Part shown: positions 8,314 through 14,804 of the stretch, one piece after another
Layout: each line of letters begins with the position of its first letter
Position numbering within the stretch: the stretch's first letter is position 1
NCBI GenBank assembly: GCA_964576365.1
Contig: CAZNUT010000031.1
Coordinates: 1-17,995, forward strand
Direction: 5' to 3'
DNA: 17,995 bases
DNA from: CAZMJG01 sp964576365
GTDB lineage: Bacteria > Patescibacteriota > Microgenomatia > UBA1406 > GWC2-37-13
Position numbers and translations under genes: made by a program
Notes under the pieces: model-generated
The model's input: only the letters and a program-made list of their open reading frames with translations
What the model was told of the DNA's origin: nothing
Database searches by the model: none

Positions 8314-9870
8314 TCAATGAGTTGAGTGGGATTTAGTTTCTGCGGGTGGGTGAAAACGGATTTTTTCATCCGCACTATTTACTACTATAAGTTGTCCCAT
8401 CATGCCCATATCCTCATGTTCAAGATTATGACAGTGGTACATATACGGCAGTGCAGGATCGGCATACTGATCAAATTTTACTGCAAGCATCACTTTTTCA
8501 GAATCTGCAATAGCTACTGTGTCTTTCCATCCCATTTCGTGAGCGTCTGGTTTTTTACCATTTCTTGAAAGGATCTGAAACTGAGCACCATGTATGTGAA
8601 ACGGATGGTTGATGGATGAGGTATTGATGATATCCCAGAGTTCTAGATCACCTTTTACTACCACTTCATCTATTCGCGCCATATCCATTTTCAGATCATT
8701 GATACTTGAGGAGCTCAGACGAAATGTGCGTTTTTTCACTGCTTCTTTTTCTGTCCAGTGAGCAATATTATTCAGTTTCTCCGGAAGCGTTTTCGTTTGA
8801 GCTGATGATTGTCCCTGTACACGAAACTCCAGCAGATTAAATTGTTGATTTTCGTCCCGTTTACCGATCATGATTTTCGCAAGTGTATCGCGGAAACGGT
8901 CTGGCTCTGGGTTGATTGGAAAACTGATAAGTTTGGCGACTTTATTATCTTGAGAAAAATCTACGATTATTTCTGCTCGTTCTCCTGGCGAAAGCATGAG
9001 GCGAGATCTTTCGATTGGTTTTTCCAATAGGCCTCCATCGGTAGCGATTTGTTTAAACGATCGATTGTCTGAAAAGCCAATATGATATCTTCGAGCATTT
9101 GAGCCATTGAGTATGCGTAGTCGTACCAGGGTCGGAGGAATATCTTGATAGGGAGCAAATGTTCCATTGACTAGTATAGTGTTGCCGAGCATACCACTTG
9201 TGATCATGTGCCCATTGTGTTTGTGATCATATACAAGTTGTCCTTTTTCGTCAAATTTGCGATCCTGAATGACGAGAGGAATATCATTGATGCCATAATC
9301 ATTTGGCAGGCCGAGATTTTCACTATTTTCATCATCAATGATGAAAAATCCAGCAATGCCTTTATATACATGTTCAGCTGTTTTGCCCATCATGTGGGGG
9401 TGATACCACAGAGTGGCAGCCTCTTGAACTATGGGAAAAGTAACGCTCCAGGACGCACTCGGTTTTATGATCTGATGTGGTCCACCATCCATCGCAGCGG
9501 GTACTTCAGCTCCGTGCCAGTGAATAGTAGTAGATTCAGGCAACGTATTTTTGATATTCAGTTTGAGCGTTTGACCTTTTTTTATGCGGATAGTAGGTCC
9601 GAGAAAACTACCATTGACACCCCACGTATCAGTATCAATTCCATTAAAAAATGAAGTCATGCCTGTTTGCAGGATAAGATTTGCAAATGATAGTGTATCG
9701 CCGTATGTTTGTGCCTCAAGGAGCGGCGGAATATTGAGAGTATTTTGTGCTTGAACAGTATCATTCACATATGTGACAGGAACTTTTTGTGTAGATAAAT
9801 ACCAGGCTACACCCGATGGGATAGAGATGATAAAGAAGAGCAATATGAGTGCGTATTTAAGAGTAGACAT
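8314..9870 (-). CDS. Multicopper oxidase (CueO/laccase-like), membrane-anchored
   Basis: From the ATG at 9870 the protein has 518 residues; an in-frame TTG at 9906 would add 12. A single N-terminal hydrophobic segment without a twin-arginine motif suggests Sec export with retention as an anchor. All four copper-ligand motifs of three-domain cupredoxin oxidases are present in order: HWHG (117-120), WYHPH (H157, H159), HPFHIH (422-427) and HCHNLEHEDMGM (479-490), giving the type-1 Cys C480 and an axial Met M490. A full T1/T2/T3 set predicts oxidation of a metal or phenol with reduction of O2 to water outside the cell. The methionine-rich insert of E. coli CueO is not seen. It is followed by the GIY-YIG and YdjM-type genes on the same strand and preceded by fic after a hairpin repeat. 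The substrate (Cu(I), Mn(II), Fe(II) or phenolics) cannot be told from sequence. Confidence 0.92.
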   Translation of the reverse strand: MSTLKYALILLFFIISIPSGVAWYLSTQKVPVTYVNDTVQAQNTLNIPPLLEAQTYGDTLSFANLILQTGMTSFFNGIDTDTWGVNGSFLGPTIRIKKGQTLKLNIKNTLPESTTIHWHGAEVPAAMDGGPHQIIKPSASWSVTFPIVQEAATLWYHPHMMGKTAEHVYKGIAGFFIIDDENSENLGLPNDYGINDIPLVIQDRKFDEKGQLVYDHKHNGHMITSGMLGNTILVNGTFAPYQDIPPTLVRLRILNGSNARRYHIGFSDNRSFKQIATDGGLLEKPIERSRLMLSPGERAEIIVDFSQDNKVAKLISFPINPEPDRFRDTLAKIMIGKRDENQQFNLLEFRVQGQSSAQTKTLPEKLNNIAHWTEKEAVKKRTFRLSSSSINDLKMDMARIDEVVVKGDLELWDIINTSSINHPFHIHGAQFQILSRNGKKPDAHEMGWKDTVAIADSEKVMLAVKFDQYADPALPYMYHCHNLEHEDMGMMGQLIVVNSADEKIRFHPPAETKSHSTH

Positions 9871-9902
9871 GATGTTGAAAGTTAAATGTGATAACACGTG
9901 AC

Positions 9903-10025
9903 TCAATACATATTACAGATTGCTTCGTCGTTTTGAAGTAGAACTTCTTCTTCCCCGCCAAGCTTTACATGGCAGGTGGGCGCAATGACGTATATTTTAA
10001 GTTTTGCAATCGATAGTACGTTCAT
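9903..10025 (-). CDS. Possible 40-residue ORF coupled to the end of fic (doubtful)
   Basis: The ATG at 10025 overlaps the fic stop as TAATG, a typical coupling geometry, and the frame stays open for 40 codons. The product has a hydrophobic/basic start and an acidic end (GGEEEVLLQNDEAI). Most of the frame lies inside the palindromic repeat at 9917-9990, so the open frame may be a by-product of repeat sequence. No homolog is recognised. I list it because the start-stop overlap is exact, not because coding is well supported. Confidence 0.2.
   Translation of the reverse strand: MNVLSIAKLKIYVIAPTCHVKLGGEEEVLLQNDEAICNMY
9917..9990. repeat. 74-bp multi-hairpin intergenic repeat (ATTGC...GCAAT type)
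   Basis: The ends read AGATTGCTTCGTCG (9917-9930) and CGCAATGACG (9981-9990). Outer arms ATTGC/GCAAT pair, and two inner hairpins follow: GAAGT-AGA-ACTTC (9935-9947) and GCCA...TGGC (9957-9973). The ends match a dispersed intergenic repeat that I recall from many bacterial genomes (on the other strand, CGTCATTGCG...GACGAAGCAATCT). The family match is from memory; the inverted repeats are seen directly. It sits between fic and the multicopper oxidase gene and could act as a processing or attenuation element. Confidence 0.55.
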
Positions 10026-11020
10026 TATACAACTTTGTATACCGCCCCTCTTGTTGCTCCGATTTTTGCAATGAGATGTTTGCGGCTCAACACCTCTATA
10101 TCGTATCGGATCGTGCGTATCGGAATACGCAAAAATCTTCGATGAATCATATTTATCGAAAGACAAGTGTGTTCTTTTATCAATGTATAAATCTCCTGTT
10201 GACGAGGAGATAAAAGTAAAAAGTGAGTATTGTTATTTTGTTCTGTTAGTGTCAACATATCTTTTTTCAGTTGTATCAACTCTTCATGCATGCCATCGAG
10301 CATAAAGAGTACATATTCTTCAGGTGCTTGCAATCCCGTATCTAGATGTCTGTAGTATTGGTCTCGATGACGTTCAAGATACCGTTCAAATGGTACGACC
10401 AGAGGAAAGTGTTCGCCGTGTGTCTTTTGAATAAAAGGTATGAGCAGTCGACCTACTCGACCATTACCATCTATAAATGGATGAATTTTTTCAAAAATCA
10501 GGTGGCAGATGAGAGCCGTAATAAGAGGAAACTCAGATGATGTATTTGCGTGCCGTATAAGTTTTTCCAAATCTCGGCGCATAGTGAGTGGGGGTGGTGG
10601 GAGATAGCGAACTGCTCCCGAAGGATCAAAGATTGCGTTTTGTTCTTTGCGAAGTATTCCAGCATCTGCTACGAGACCTCTCATCACGATAGAGTGTATG
10701 CGCAGTATTTCAACTCGTGACAGTGACTGGTGAGGTGGCAAAGTACGAATATAGTCGGCAGCGTCAACGAGATTGAAAATTTCTTTTTTTGCCTGTTGAT
10801 CATCTGTGTCGAGGGTATGTTCATCAAGTGGATTGCCTTCAATGCGTGCAGAATAGAGCGAGCTTTTCAAAATACTTGCACGATCAAGCTGTTGAAGAAT
10901 ATTTTTTTTTGCGGGATGCTCATCTATAAGTCTTGAGAGTGAGGTTATATTGACAATCAATTTTAAAATATGAGGTGTGATAGTAACGGAGGGTATTTTC
11001 ATGGAATACCAATGTACCAT
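10025..11020 (-). CDS. Fic-domain protein (AMP-transferase) with inhibitory motif and C-terminal winged helix
   Basis: 331 residues. The N-terminal part holds a self-inhibitory motif S57-x3-E61-G62 within SARIEGN, as in class II Fic proteins, where the Glu blocks productive ATP binding. The catalytic motif is complete: H180-PFIDGNGRVGR-191, matching HxFx(D/E)GNGRxxR, so transfer of AMP (or another nucleotide part) to a target hydroxyl is expected. After residue about 255 a winged-helix-like region (SPRQQEIYTL... RTIRYDIEVLSRKHLI) suggests DNA binding. This layout is common among Fic/DUF4172-type regulators. An alternative ATG at 11002 (Met7) fits better if transcription starts near 11004. Phased repeats directly upstream make self-regulation likely. 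The target protein is unknown. Confidence 0.9.
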   Translation of the reverse strand: MVHWYSMKIPSVTITPHILKLIVNITSLSRLIDEHPAKKNILQQLDRASILKSSLYSARIEGNPLDEHTLDTDDQQAKKEIFNLVDAADYIRTLPPHQSLSRVEILRIHSIVMRGLVADAGILRKEQNAIFDPSGAVRYLPPPPLTMRRDLEKLIRHANTSSEFPLITALICHLIFEKIHPFIDGNGRVGRLLIPFIQKTHGEHFPLVVPFERYLERHRDQYYRHLDTGLQAPEEYVLFMLDGMHEELIQLKKDMLTLTEQNNNTHFLLLSPRQQEIYTLIKEHTCLSINMIHRRFLRIPIRTIRYDIEVLSRKHLIAKIGATRGAVYKVV

Positions 11021-11040
11021 ACCTGTGAGAAGTATGTCAA
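11011..11040 (-). promoter_or_regulatory. Candidate fic promoter
   Basis: On the minus strand a perfect TTGACA (11040-11035) is followed after 18 bases by TACATT (11016-11011). The predicted transcription start, near 11004, would lie downstream of the first ATG (11020) and two bases before the second (11002), giving a nearly leaderless message that starts at Met7. A promoter further upstream would allow the longer protein. Confidence 0.4.
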
Positions 11041-11058
11041 ATACTTGTTAAATACTTG
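11030..11058. promoter_or_regulatory. Phased AAGTAT/ATACTT repeats, candidate operator
   Basis: AAGTAT (11030-11035) is followed by two copies of ATACTT in opposite orientation at 11041-11046 and 11052-11057. The starts are spaced exactly 11 bases, so they lie on one face of the helix. The two direct copies extend to AAATACTTG. The array covers the -35 of the candidate fic promoter, a good place for repression by a winged-helix protein such as Fic itself. Confidence 0.45.
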
Positions 11059-11095
11059 AGAAAAAAATTAATACCTGATTGATTATGTTAATTAA

Positions 11096-11104
11096 TGATA
11101 CACT
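11096..11104 (+). promoter_or_regulatory. Extended -10 for the DUF4256 gene, predicting a leaderless mRNA
   Basis: TGATACACT ends 6 bases before the ATG at 11111, so transcription would begin at or next to the start codon. A TTGATT lies at 11079-11084, but its 14-base spacing is too short for a normal -35. There is no Shine-Dalgarno sequence. Confidence 0.4.
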
Positions 11105-11110
11105 TTACAT

Positions 11111-11674
11111 ATGAAAATAGATAAAAAATTGACATCAGAGGAATGTAAAAAATTGCTCGATATGTTGAGATTTCGTTTTGAGAAAAATATAGACCGTCAT
11201 GCACATTTGATATGGGATCAGGTCTTTGAAAAATTGAAGAATAATGATGAAAAATTATGGTCTTTGTCTGAAATGGAAAGGACTGGCGGTGAGCCAGATG
11301 TGGTGAAATATGATCGCGCTACAAATGAATTTATTTTCTATGATTGTTCGTCTGAGAGTCCCAAAGGTCGAAGAAGTCTGTGTTATGACCATGAAGCTCT
11401 TGAGTCTCGCAAGGAATTCAAGCCCGCAGATAGCGCGGTGCACATGGCTGCTAGTATGGGCATTGAGCTTTTGGATGAGAAACAGTATCGGGAACTGCAG
11501 CTTTTAGGGAAGTTTGATACCAAGACTTCGAGCTGGGTGCAGACACCTCAGAATATCCGCAAGCTAGGTGGTGCTGTCTTTTGTGACCGTCGCTATGATA
11601 CTGTTTTTCTATATCACAATGGGGCAGAATCCTACTATGCTTCCCGAGGTTTTCGTGGCATGGTGAAGGTATAA
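11111..11674 (+). CDS. DUF4256 family protein
   Basis: 187 residues, the usual length of the DUF4256 family, with its very conserved blocks intact: RFEKNIDRH (22-30), ERTGGEPDVV (56-65), the FYDCSSESPKGRR stretch into SLCYD (76-93), then GIELLDEKQYRELQ, a KTSSW and a final segment with FCDRRYDTVF and YYASRGFRG. No function is established for the family that I know of. The pattern of invariant Asp, Glu, Arg, His and Cys residues in these blocks looks like an enzyme active site, but that is inference. The protein has no signal peptide and is probably cytosolic. The gene is divergent from fic and lies 56 bases upstream of the LLM oxidoreductase gene on the same strand. It is better known from free-living bacteria, so acquisition by transfer is possible. 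Confidence 0.92.
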   Translation: MKIDKKLTSEECKKLLDMLRFRFEKNIDRHAHLIWDQVFEKLKNNDEKLWSLSEMERTGGEPDVVKYDRATNEFIFYDCSSESPKGRRSLCYDHEALESRKEFKPADSAVHMAASMGIELLDEKQYRELQLLGKFDTKTSSWVQTPQNIRKLGGAVFCDRRYDTVFLYHNGAESYYASRGFRGMVKV

Positions 11675-11710
11675 GTAGGTTTTGTGGGTGGTCTCCAAAG
11701 AGTATATTTT

Positions 11711-11716
11711 TATAAT
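11711..11716 (+). promoter_or_regulatory. Possible -10 box for the LLM oxidoreductase gene
   Basis: A perfect TATAAT lies 14 bases before the ATG at 11731, in the short spacer after the DUF4256 gene. No good -35 is at the right distance, so it may only supplement read-through from the upstream gene. Confidence 0.3.
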
Positions 11717-11730
11717 AGCCAATTTGGAAT

Positions 11731-12786
11731 ATGAGTAATTCAAAAAACAAATCGCAACCAAAAATTCTTTTTGGATTAGATTCATTCGGTGATTTACCAC
11801 TCGACAAAGAGGGTAAGCTCATGAGTCATGCAGCAGCAATTCGTCAAGTAGTTGAGGAGGCGGTATTGGCAGATGAACTCGGTATTGATGTTATTGCGCT
11901 TGGTGAACATCATCGGCCTGACTTCTCCATAAGTAGTCCGGAAACAGTGCTGGCCGGGATCGCCACCAGAACAAAGCGCATAAAATTAGCATCAGGAGTG
12001 ACTGTGCTGAGCTCAGATGATCCGGTACGAGTCTTTGAGCGGTTTGCTACTGTTGATGCATTGTCTCATGGTCGAGCGCAAATTATTTTAGGTCGTGGTT
12101 CGTTTACCGAATCTTTCCCTCTTTTTGGCTATGATTTGCAGGACTATGAAGTATTGTTCGAAGAAAAAGTTGCTTTATTTGCACAAATCCTGAAGGAAAA
12201 ACCAGTAACATGGGCAGGAACAACTCGTGCACCTCTTAAACAAGCTGATATTTATCCTAAAACTGAATCGGGACGTATTCATACATCGATCGGAGTTGGT
12301 GGTTCGCCACAGTCTGTTGTTCGAGCAGCCCAGTACGGCTTCCCACTCATGCTTGCGATCATCGGCGGGTCACCAAAACGCTTCGCGCCCTATGTGGAGC
12401 TGTATCACAAAGCAGCGGCTCAATTTGGCACCTCAAGTATGGAAGTAGGTGTACATTCTCCTGGCTTTATCGCTGACACTGATGAAGAAGCTGTGCGTAT
12501 CGCGTGGCCAGCTCACAAAACCAATTTTGATCGTATTGGTAGTACGCGAGGATGGCCGCCTATGCAAAAGGAGCATTTTGACCAGGAAGTAGAAAAAGGT
12601 TCTCTCTATATTGGCTCTCCTGAAACCGTCGCCCGAAAAATGGCAGAGACAATCAAGACCCTTCGGGTAAACAGATTTGATCTCGTATATGGTGGTGGTC
12701 CTATGCCGGCAAGCGCGCGCCTCCATATGATCGAGCTTTATGGGAAAAAAGTGATACCTCGTGTCAAGGAGCTACTTAGTGAATAA
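11731..12786 (+). CDS. LLM-class flavin-dependent oxidoreductase (luciferase-like)
   Basis: 351 residues with the (beta/alpha)8 luciferase-like monooxygenase pattern: VEEAVLADELGIDVIALGEHH (41-61, here shortened in meaning to the strand-helix-strand around GEHHRPDFSISSP at 58-70), LASGVTVLSSDDPVRVFERFATVDALS-type core (about 86-112), LGRGSFTESFPLFG (120-133) and VGGSPQSVVRAAQYG (189-203). Members use reduced FMN or F420 and often act on small organic compounds. The GEHH and SFTESFPLFGYD signatures match the group often annotated as luciferase family oxidoreductase. No partner flavin reductase is present in the window. GAATATG gives at most a weak ribosome-binding site. The substrate is not predictable. 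It may be co-transcribed with the DUF4256 gene. Confidence 0.9.
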   Translation: MSNSKNKSQPKILFGLDSFGDLPLDKEGKLMSHAAAIRQVVEEAVLADELGIDVIALGEHHRPDFSISSPETVLAGIATRTKRIKLASGVTVLSSDDPVRVFERFATVDALSHGRAQIILGRGSFTESFPLFGYDLQDYEVLFEEKVALFAQILKEKPVTWAGTTRAPLKQADIYPKTESGRIHTSIGVGGSPQSVVRAAQYGFPLMLAIIGGSPKRFAPYVELYHKAAAQFGTSSMEVGVHSPGFIADTDEEAVRIAWPAHKTNFDRIGSTRGWPPMQKEHFDQEVEKGSLYIGSPETVARKMAETIKTLRVNRFDLVYGGGPMPASARLHMIELYGKKVIPRVKELLSE

Positions 12787-13004
12787 TGAGCAGCAGGTTT
12801 CTATAACGTCAATCCGAGCGGAGTATTTATGCTGCTACCTATCCTCATGATAGATCTTTAAATGGTTTCAAGAATAGTGTGGGTAGTCTACCGAATGCAG
12901 TCCGAACCTATTATAGCACTATTGCTCCTCAAGAATTAGTGTTTTTCAGAACCGCATTTGCCACTTTATAGCCCTTATTATTAGTAGCAATCGGATGATG
13001 AAAG
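12787..13004. other. Gene-free spacer before the CD-NTase island
   Basis: No convincing ORF is seen on either strand. Just after the oxidoreductase stop, AGCAGCA (12789-12795) and TGCTGCT (12830-12836) form a 7-base inverted repeat enclosing a small TCCG-AG-CGGA stem, but no T-tract follows, so it is a weak terminator candidate at best. The rest appears unstructured. Confidence 0.4.
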
Positions 13005-13013
13005 TGCTATACT
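13005..13013 (+). promoter_or_regulatory. Extended -10 promoter for the CD-NTase pair
   Basis: TGCTATACT is an extended -10 with hexamer TATACT (13008-13013). A weak TAGCAA lies 17 bases upstream (12985-12990). Transcription from about 13020 would give a leader of about 72 bases before the ATG at 13092. Confidence 0.45.
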
Positions 13014-13030
13014 CAGCACAGAAAATTACA

Positions 13031-13083
13031 GGCTATGGTAGCCTGGACGGACAGTTAATGCCAGCCCTGAGCACCACATAGCC
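13031..13083 (+). promoter_or_regulatory. Structured leader with two alternative pairings
   Basis: GGCTATG (13031-13037) can pair with CATAGCC (13077-13083), and GGCTA (13031-13035) can instead pair with the nearby TAGCC (13039-13043). The long-range stem ends 8 bases before the ATG at 13092 and could limit ribosome access. The alternation is suggestive, but the stems are short. Confidence 0.25.
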
Positions 13084-13091
13084 ATAGATTT

Positions 13092-13577
13092 ATGATTGAG
13101 ATATTAGATCGGATTACCACAGTAGCTTTCCTCTTCACTATTCTTTGGGCGATATACGCCTGGTTCGGAGGTATACTTCCTGCAATGTTGCGTTTAGGTA
13201 ATGGGCTTTCAAAAAGGAAAATCGCGGTTTTTGCAAAAGGAGATAACTTTTCGAGTCTGACAGATTTACTTATCGACTCAAAACTTTTTAAGAAAGAAAA
13301 CATCTTCCATATTTCTTCCAAAAGTGACTTCAAAAAAGCGAAAAATCAAACGCTTTTTTTGGTTTATTGGCCAGACTGGAAATTAGAACTCGGTGATATA
13401 GTCGCTCTGAAAGAAGATGGCATGGCTCTTGTAGTATATGCACCGCAGGAAGAAGGATCTTTGCCGAAGGATCAAACCCGACTGCTCAATGAACGAAATG
13501 TTGTTCTCGCCAATTTCAGAGGGAGGCTTATAAACGATATTGTTGTTTGTATGATGACAACAGGTTATGAGAAATAG
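13092..13577 (+). CDS. Membrane-anchored Rossmann-like protein, candidate effector of the CD-NTase system
   Basis: 161 residues. An N-terminal segment (about 8-33) forms one membrane helix and a basic patch follows (SKRK, 40-43). A compact alpha/beta domain then alternates strands KIAVFA (43-48), NIFHI (70-74), TLFLVYW (87-93), ALVVYAP (112-118) and VVLANF (137-142), with a last helix from NDIVV. The order resembles a TIR-like or flavodoxin-like Rossmannoid fold, but there is no clear catalytic Glu motif, and I do not recognise a named family. Only 2 bases separate its stop from the nucleotidyltransferase ATG, so the two are co-expressed. In type I CBASS the cyclase is paired with one effector, often a membrane protein; this one is well placed to bind the nucleotide signal and disturb the membrane. 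That role is inferred from position. Confidence 0.7.
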   Translation: MIEILDRITTVAFLFTILWAIYAWFGGILPAMLRLGNGLSKRKIAVFAKGDNFSSLTDLLIDSKLFKKENIFHISSKSDFKKAKNQTLFLVYWPDWKLELGDIVALKEDGMALVVYAPQEEGSLPKDQTRLLNERNVVLANFRGRLINDIVVCMMTTGYEK

Positions 13578-13579
13578 TT

Positions 13580-14356
13580 ATGACGTCTATGGAGTATTTG
13601 AACTTGGTATTGAGTCGATATAACACTACTCCTTTATTGCTTTTACCTCTTAGTCCTGCATATCAAGCAGTTGCACCAGTCATTCGAGCTTGGGGAAATC
13701 CATACATACGATCGTTAGACATATCAGGATCTAATGCTAAGGGGACAGGTGTTGCTGGGGAAGCTGACCTTGATTTGTTTATATCTTTACACTCTAACGT
13801 GCTTACAGATACCTCCCATACGCTCGCATCAATCTATAATTCTTTGGCGCAGAAAATGCGAACAGCAGGGTATGTTGTTCGGCGTCAAAATGTTTCAGTA
13901 AGGATAAATCATAGAGGTACAGAGGTCGATATTGTGCCTGCGGTCAAATACGCTGGTAATACAAATGATCACTGGTTACACGTTACAAAATCTAGAAAAG
14001 ATAGAACGAAAACAAATATCGCAGAACATATTAGGAGAGTTGCCAATTCAGGAAGAATCGGAGAAATACGATTAACAAAAATCTGGCGAAAACTGAATGG
14101 ATTAGATTTCCCTTCCGTATATCTTGAAGAGACGATTATTGATGCGTTGTCAGGATATGGATATGGTAATCTTAACAATAATTTTTGGAGGGTTTTAGGC
14201 TTTCTTGAAAACGGCTTTACTACCGCTACTGTTTTTGACCCCGCAAATGGTGCGAACACTATCTCTAATGAGTTGTCGCCCTCCGAGAAGATTGCAATAA
14301 AAAATGCTGCTACTCTTAGTAGAACAAAACGTGATTGGAAGCAGATAGTTTGGTAG
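13580..14356 (+). CDS. CD-NTase (cGAS/DncV-like nucleotidyltransferase)
   Basis: 258 residues with a polymerase-beta-type nucleotidyltransferase core: GSNAKGT (50-56), the first two metal-binding Asp residues in ADLDLF (D63, D65) and the third in EVDIVP (D117). A helical C-terminal part follows with HIRRVANSGRIGEIRLTKIWRKLNG split across 150-174 and a FPSVYLEE motif (177-184). That C-terminal block is typical of bacterial CD-NTases and distinguishes them from minimal MNT antitoxins; archaeal CCA-adding enzymes share the core but are longer. CD-NTases make cyclic di- or oligonucleotides on phage infection. No E1/E2/JAB, HORMA or TRIP13 gene is adjacent, so if this is CBASS it is type I. The start at 13580 directly follows the effector gene, and coupling is likely. 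The nucleotide product cannot be read from sequence. Confidence 0.85.
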   Translation: MTSMEYLNLVLSRYNTTPLLLLPLSPAYQAVAPVIRAWGNPYIRSLDISGSNAKGTGVAGEADLDLFISLHSNVLTDTSHTLASIYNSLAQKMRTAGYVVRRQNVSVRINHRGTEVDIVPAVKYAGNTNDHWLHVTKSRKDRTKTNIAEHIRRVANSGRIGEIRLTKIWRKLNGLDFPSVYLEETIIDALSGYGYGNLNNNFWRVLGFLENGFTTATVFDPANGANTISNELSPSEKIAIKNAATLSRTKRDWKQIVW

Positions 14357-14383
14357 AAGCAAAGCCCCCTAGAATGGCACTAG

Positions 14384-14403
14384 AAGTGTTTTTAAGACAC
14401 TTT
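14384..14403 (+). terminator. Possible terminator after the CD-NTase gene
   Basis: AAGTGT (14384-14389) and ACACTT (14397-14402) form a 6-bp stem with a TTTTAAG loop, 28 bases after the stop. A competing CACT-AGA-AGTG stem overlaps it. The T-tract after the stem is short (TTTAT), so termination would be weak. Confidence 0.4.
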
Positions 14404-14479
14404 ATAATTACTTGACCACCTCACAGTCACCAACATCAATTAGTCCGATCTTCTTTTCCTACAACGCCCTTTTGTTTTG

Positions 14480-14485
14480 TATAAT
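14480..14485 (+). promoter_or_regulatory. -10 box upstream of the DUF5681 remnant
   Basis: A perfect TATAAT lies 25 bases before the ATG at 14511, without a convincing -35. The leader holds a direct repeat, AACAGGCG at 14487-14494 and 14498-14505. AACGCC (14463-14468) can pair with GGCGTT (14502-14507), so a hairpin followed by a T-run may instead regulate or terminate here. Confidence 0.35.
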
Positions 14486-14510
14486 TAACAGGCGGAAAAC
14501 AGGCGTTTTT

Positions 14511-14804
14511 ATGATTGGTACAGATCAAAATCCCAATATTGGAAAACTTACACAGTTTAGGAGTGGTAAGTCAGGAAATCCCAATGGACGACCGAAGAGA
14601 GTAAAAAATTTCTCAACTATTATTCGGGAGCTTCAAAATGAGCAATTTGACTGGTCAAACTTTCCTAAGAAAAATAGAGAAGTTTAAACTTTAATAAAAG
14701 AAATTTATTCAATAGGGAGTCCACTTAGGGCAATAGTTTATAAGGCTTTATTAGACACAATAACAGGAAGAGGAATTGAAAAATTGCTCCGAGAGAATGG
14801 TTAA
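14511..14804 (+). pseudogene. DUF5681 phage-type protein, interrupted by an in-frame stop
   Basis: From the ATG at 14511 the frame encodes an N terminus with LTQFRSGKSGNPNGRPK, the hallmark of DUF5681 proteins that occur mostly in prophages next to packaging genes. A TAA at 14685-14687 ends the visible protein at 58 residues, but the same frame then stays open for 38 more codons with family-like sequence (IGSPLRAIVYKALLDTITG) until TAA at 14802. A single base change thus appears to have split the gene. The TAA cannot be explained by the TGA-recoding genetic codes of some CPR groups. An upstream ATG at 14412 is in frame but lies before the -10 box, so it was not used. Confidence 0.65.

Noticed and set aside
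9903..10166. An 87-codon minus-strand ORF reaching into the fic 3' end
   Set aside because: Its first half is out of frame with the conserved winged-helix end of fic; only the last 40 codons, from the TAATG, could matter.
13580..14356. CCA-adding enzyme or MNT antitoxin
   Set aside because: The core is shared, but the C-terminal helical motifs and the coupled membrane-protein gene fit CD-NTases better; no HEPN toxin is adjacent.
14412..14510. In-frame upstream start for the DUF5681 remnant
   Set aside because: The extra residues have no family similarity and begin upstream of the TATAAT box.
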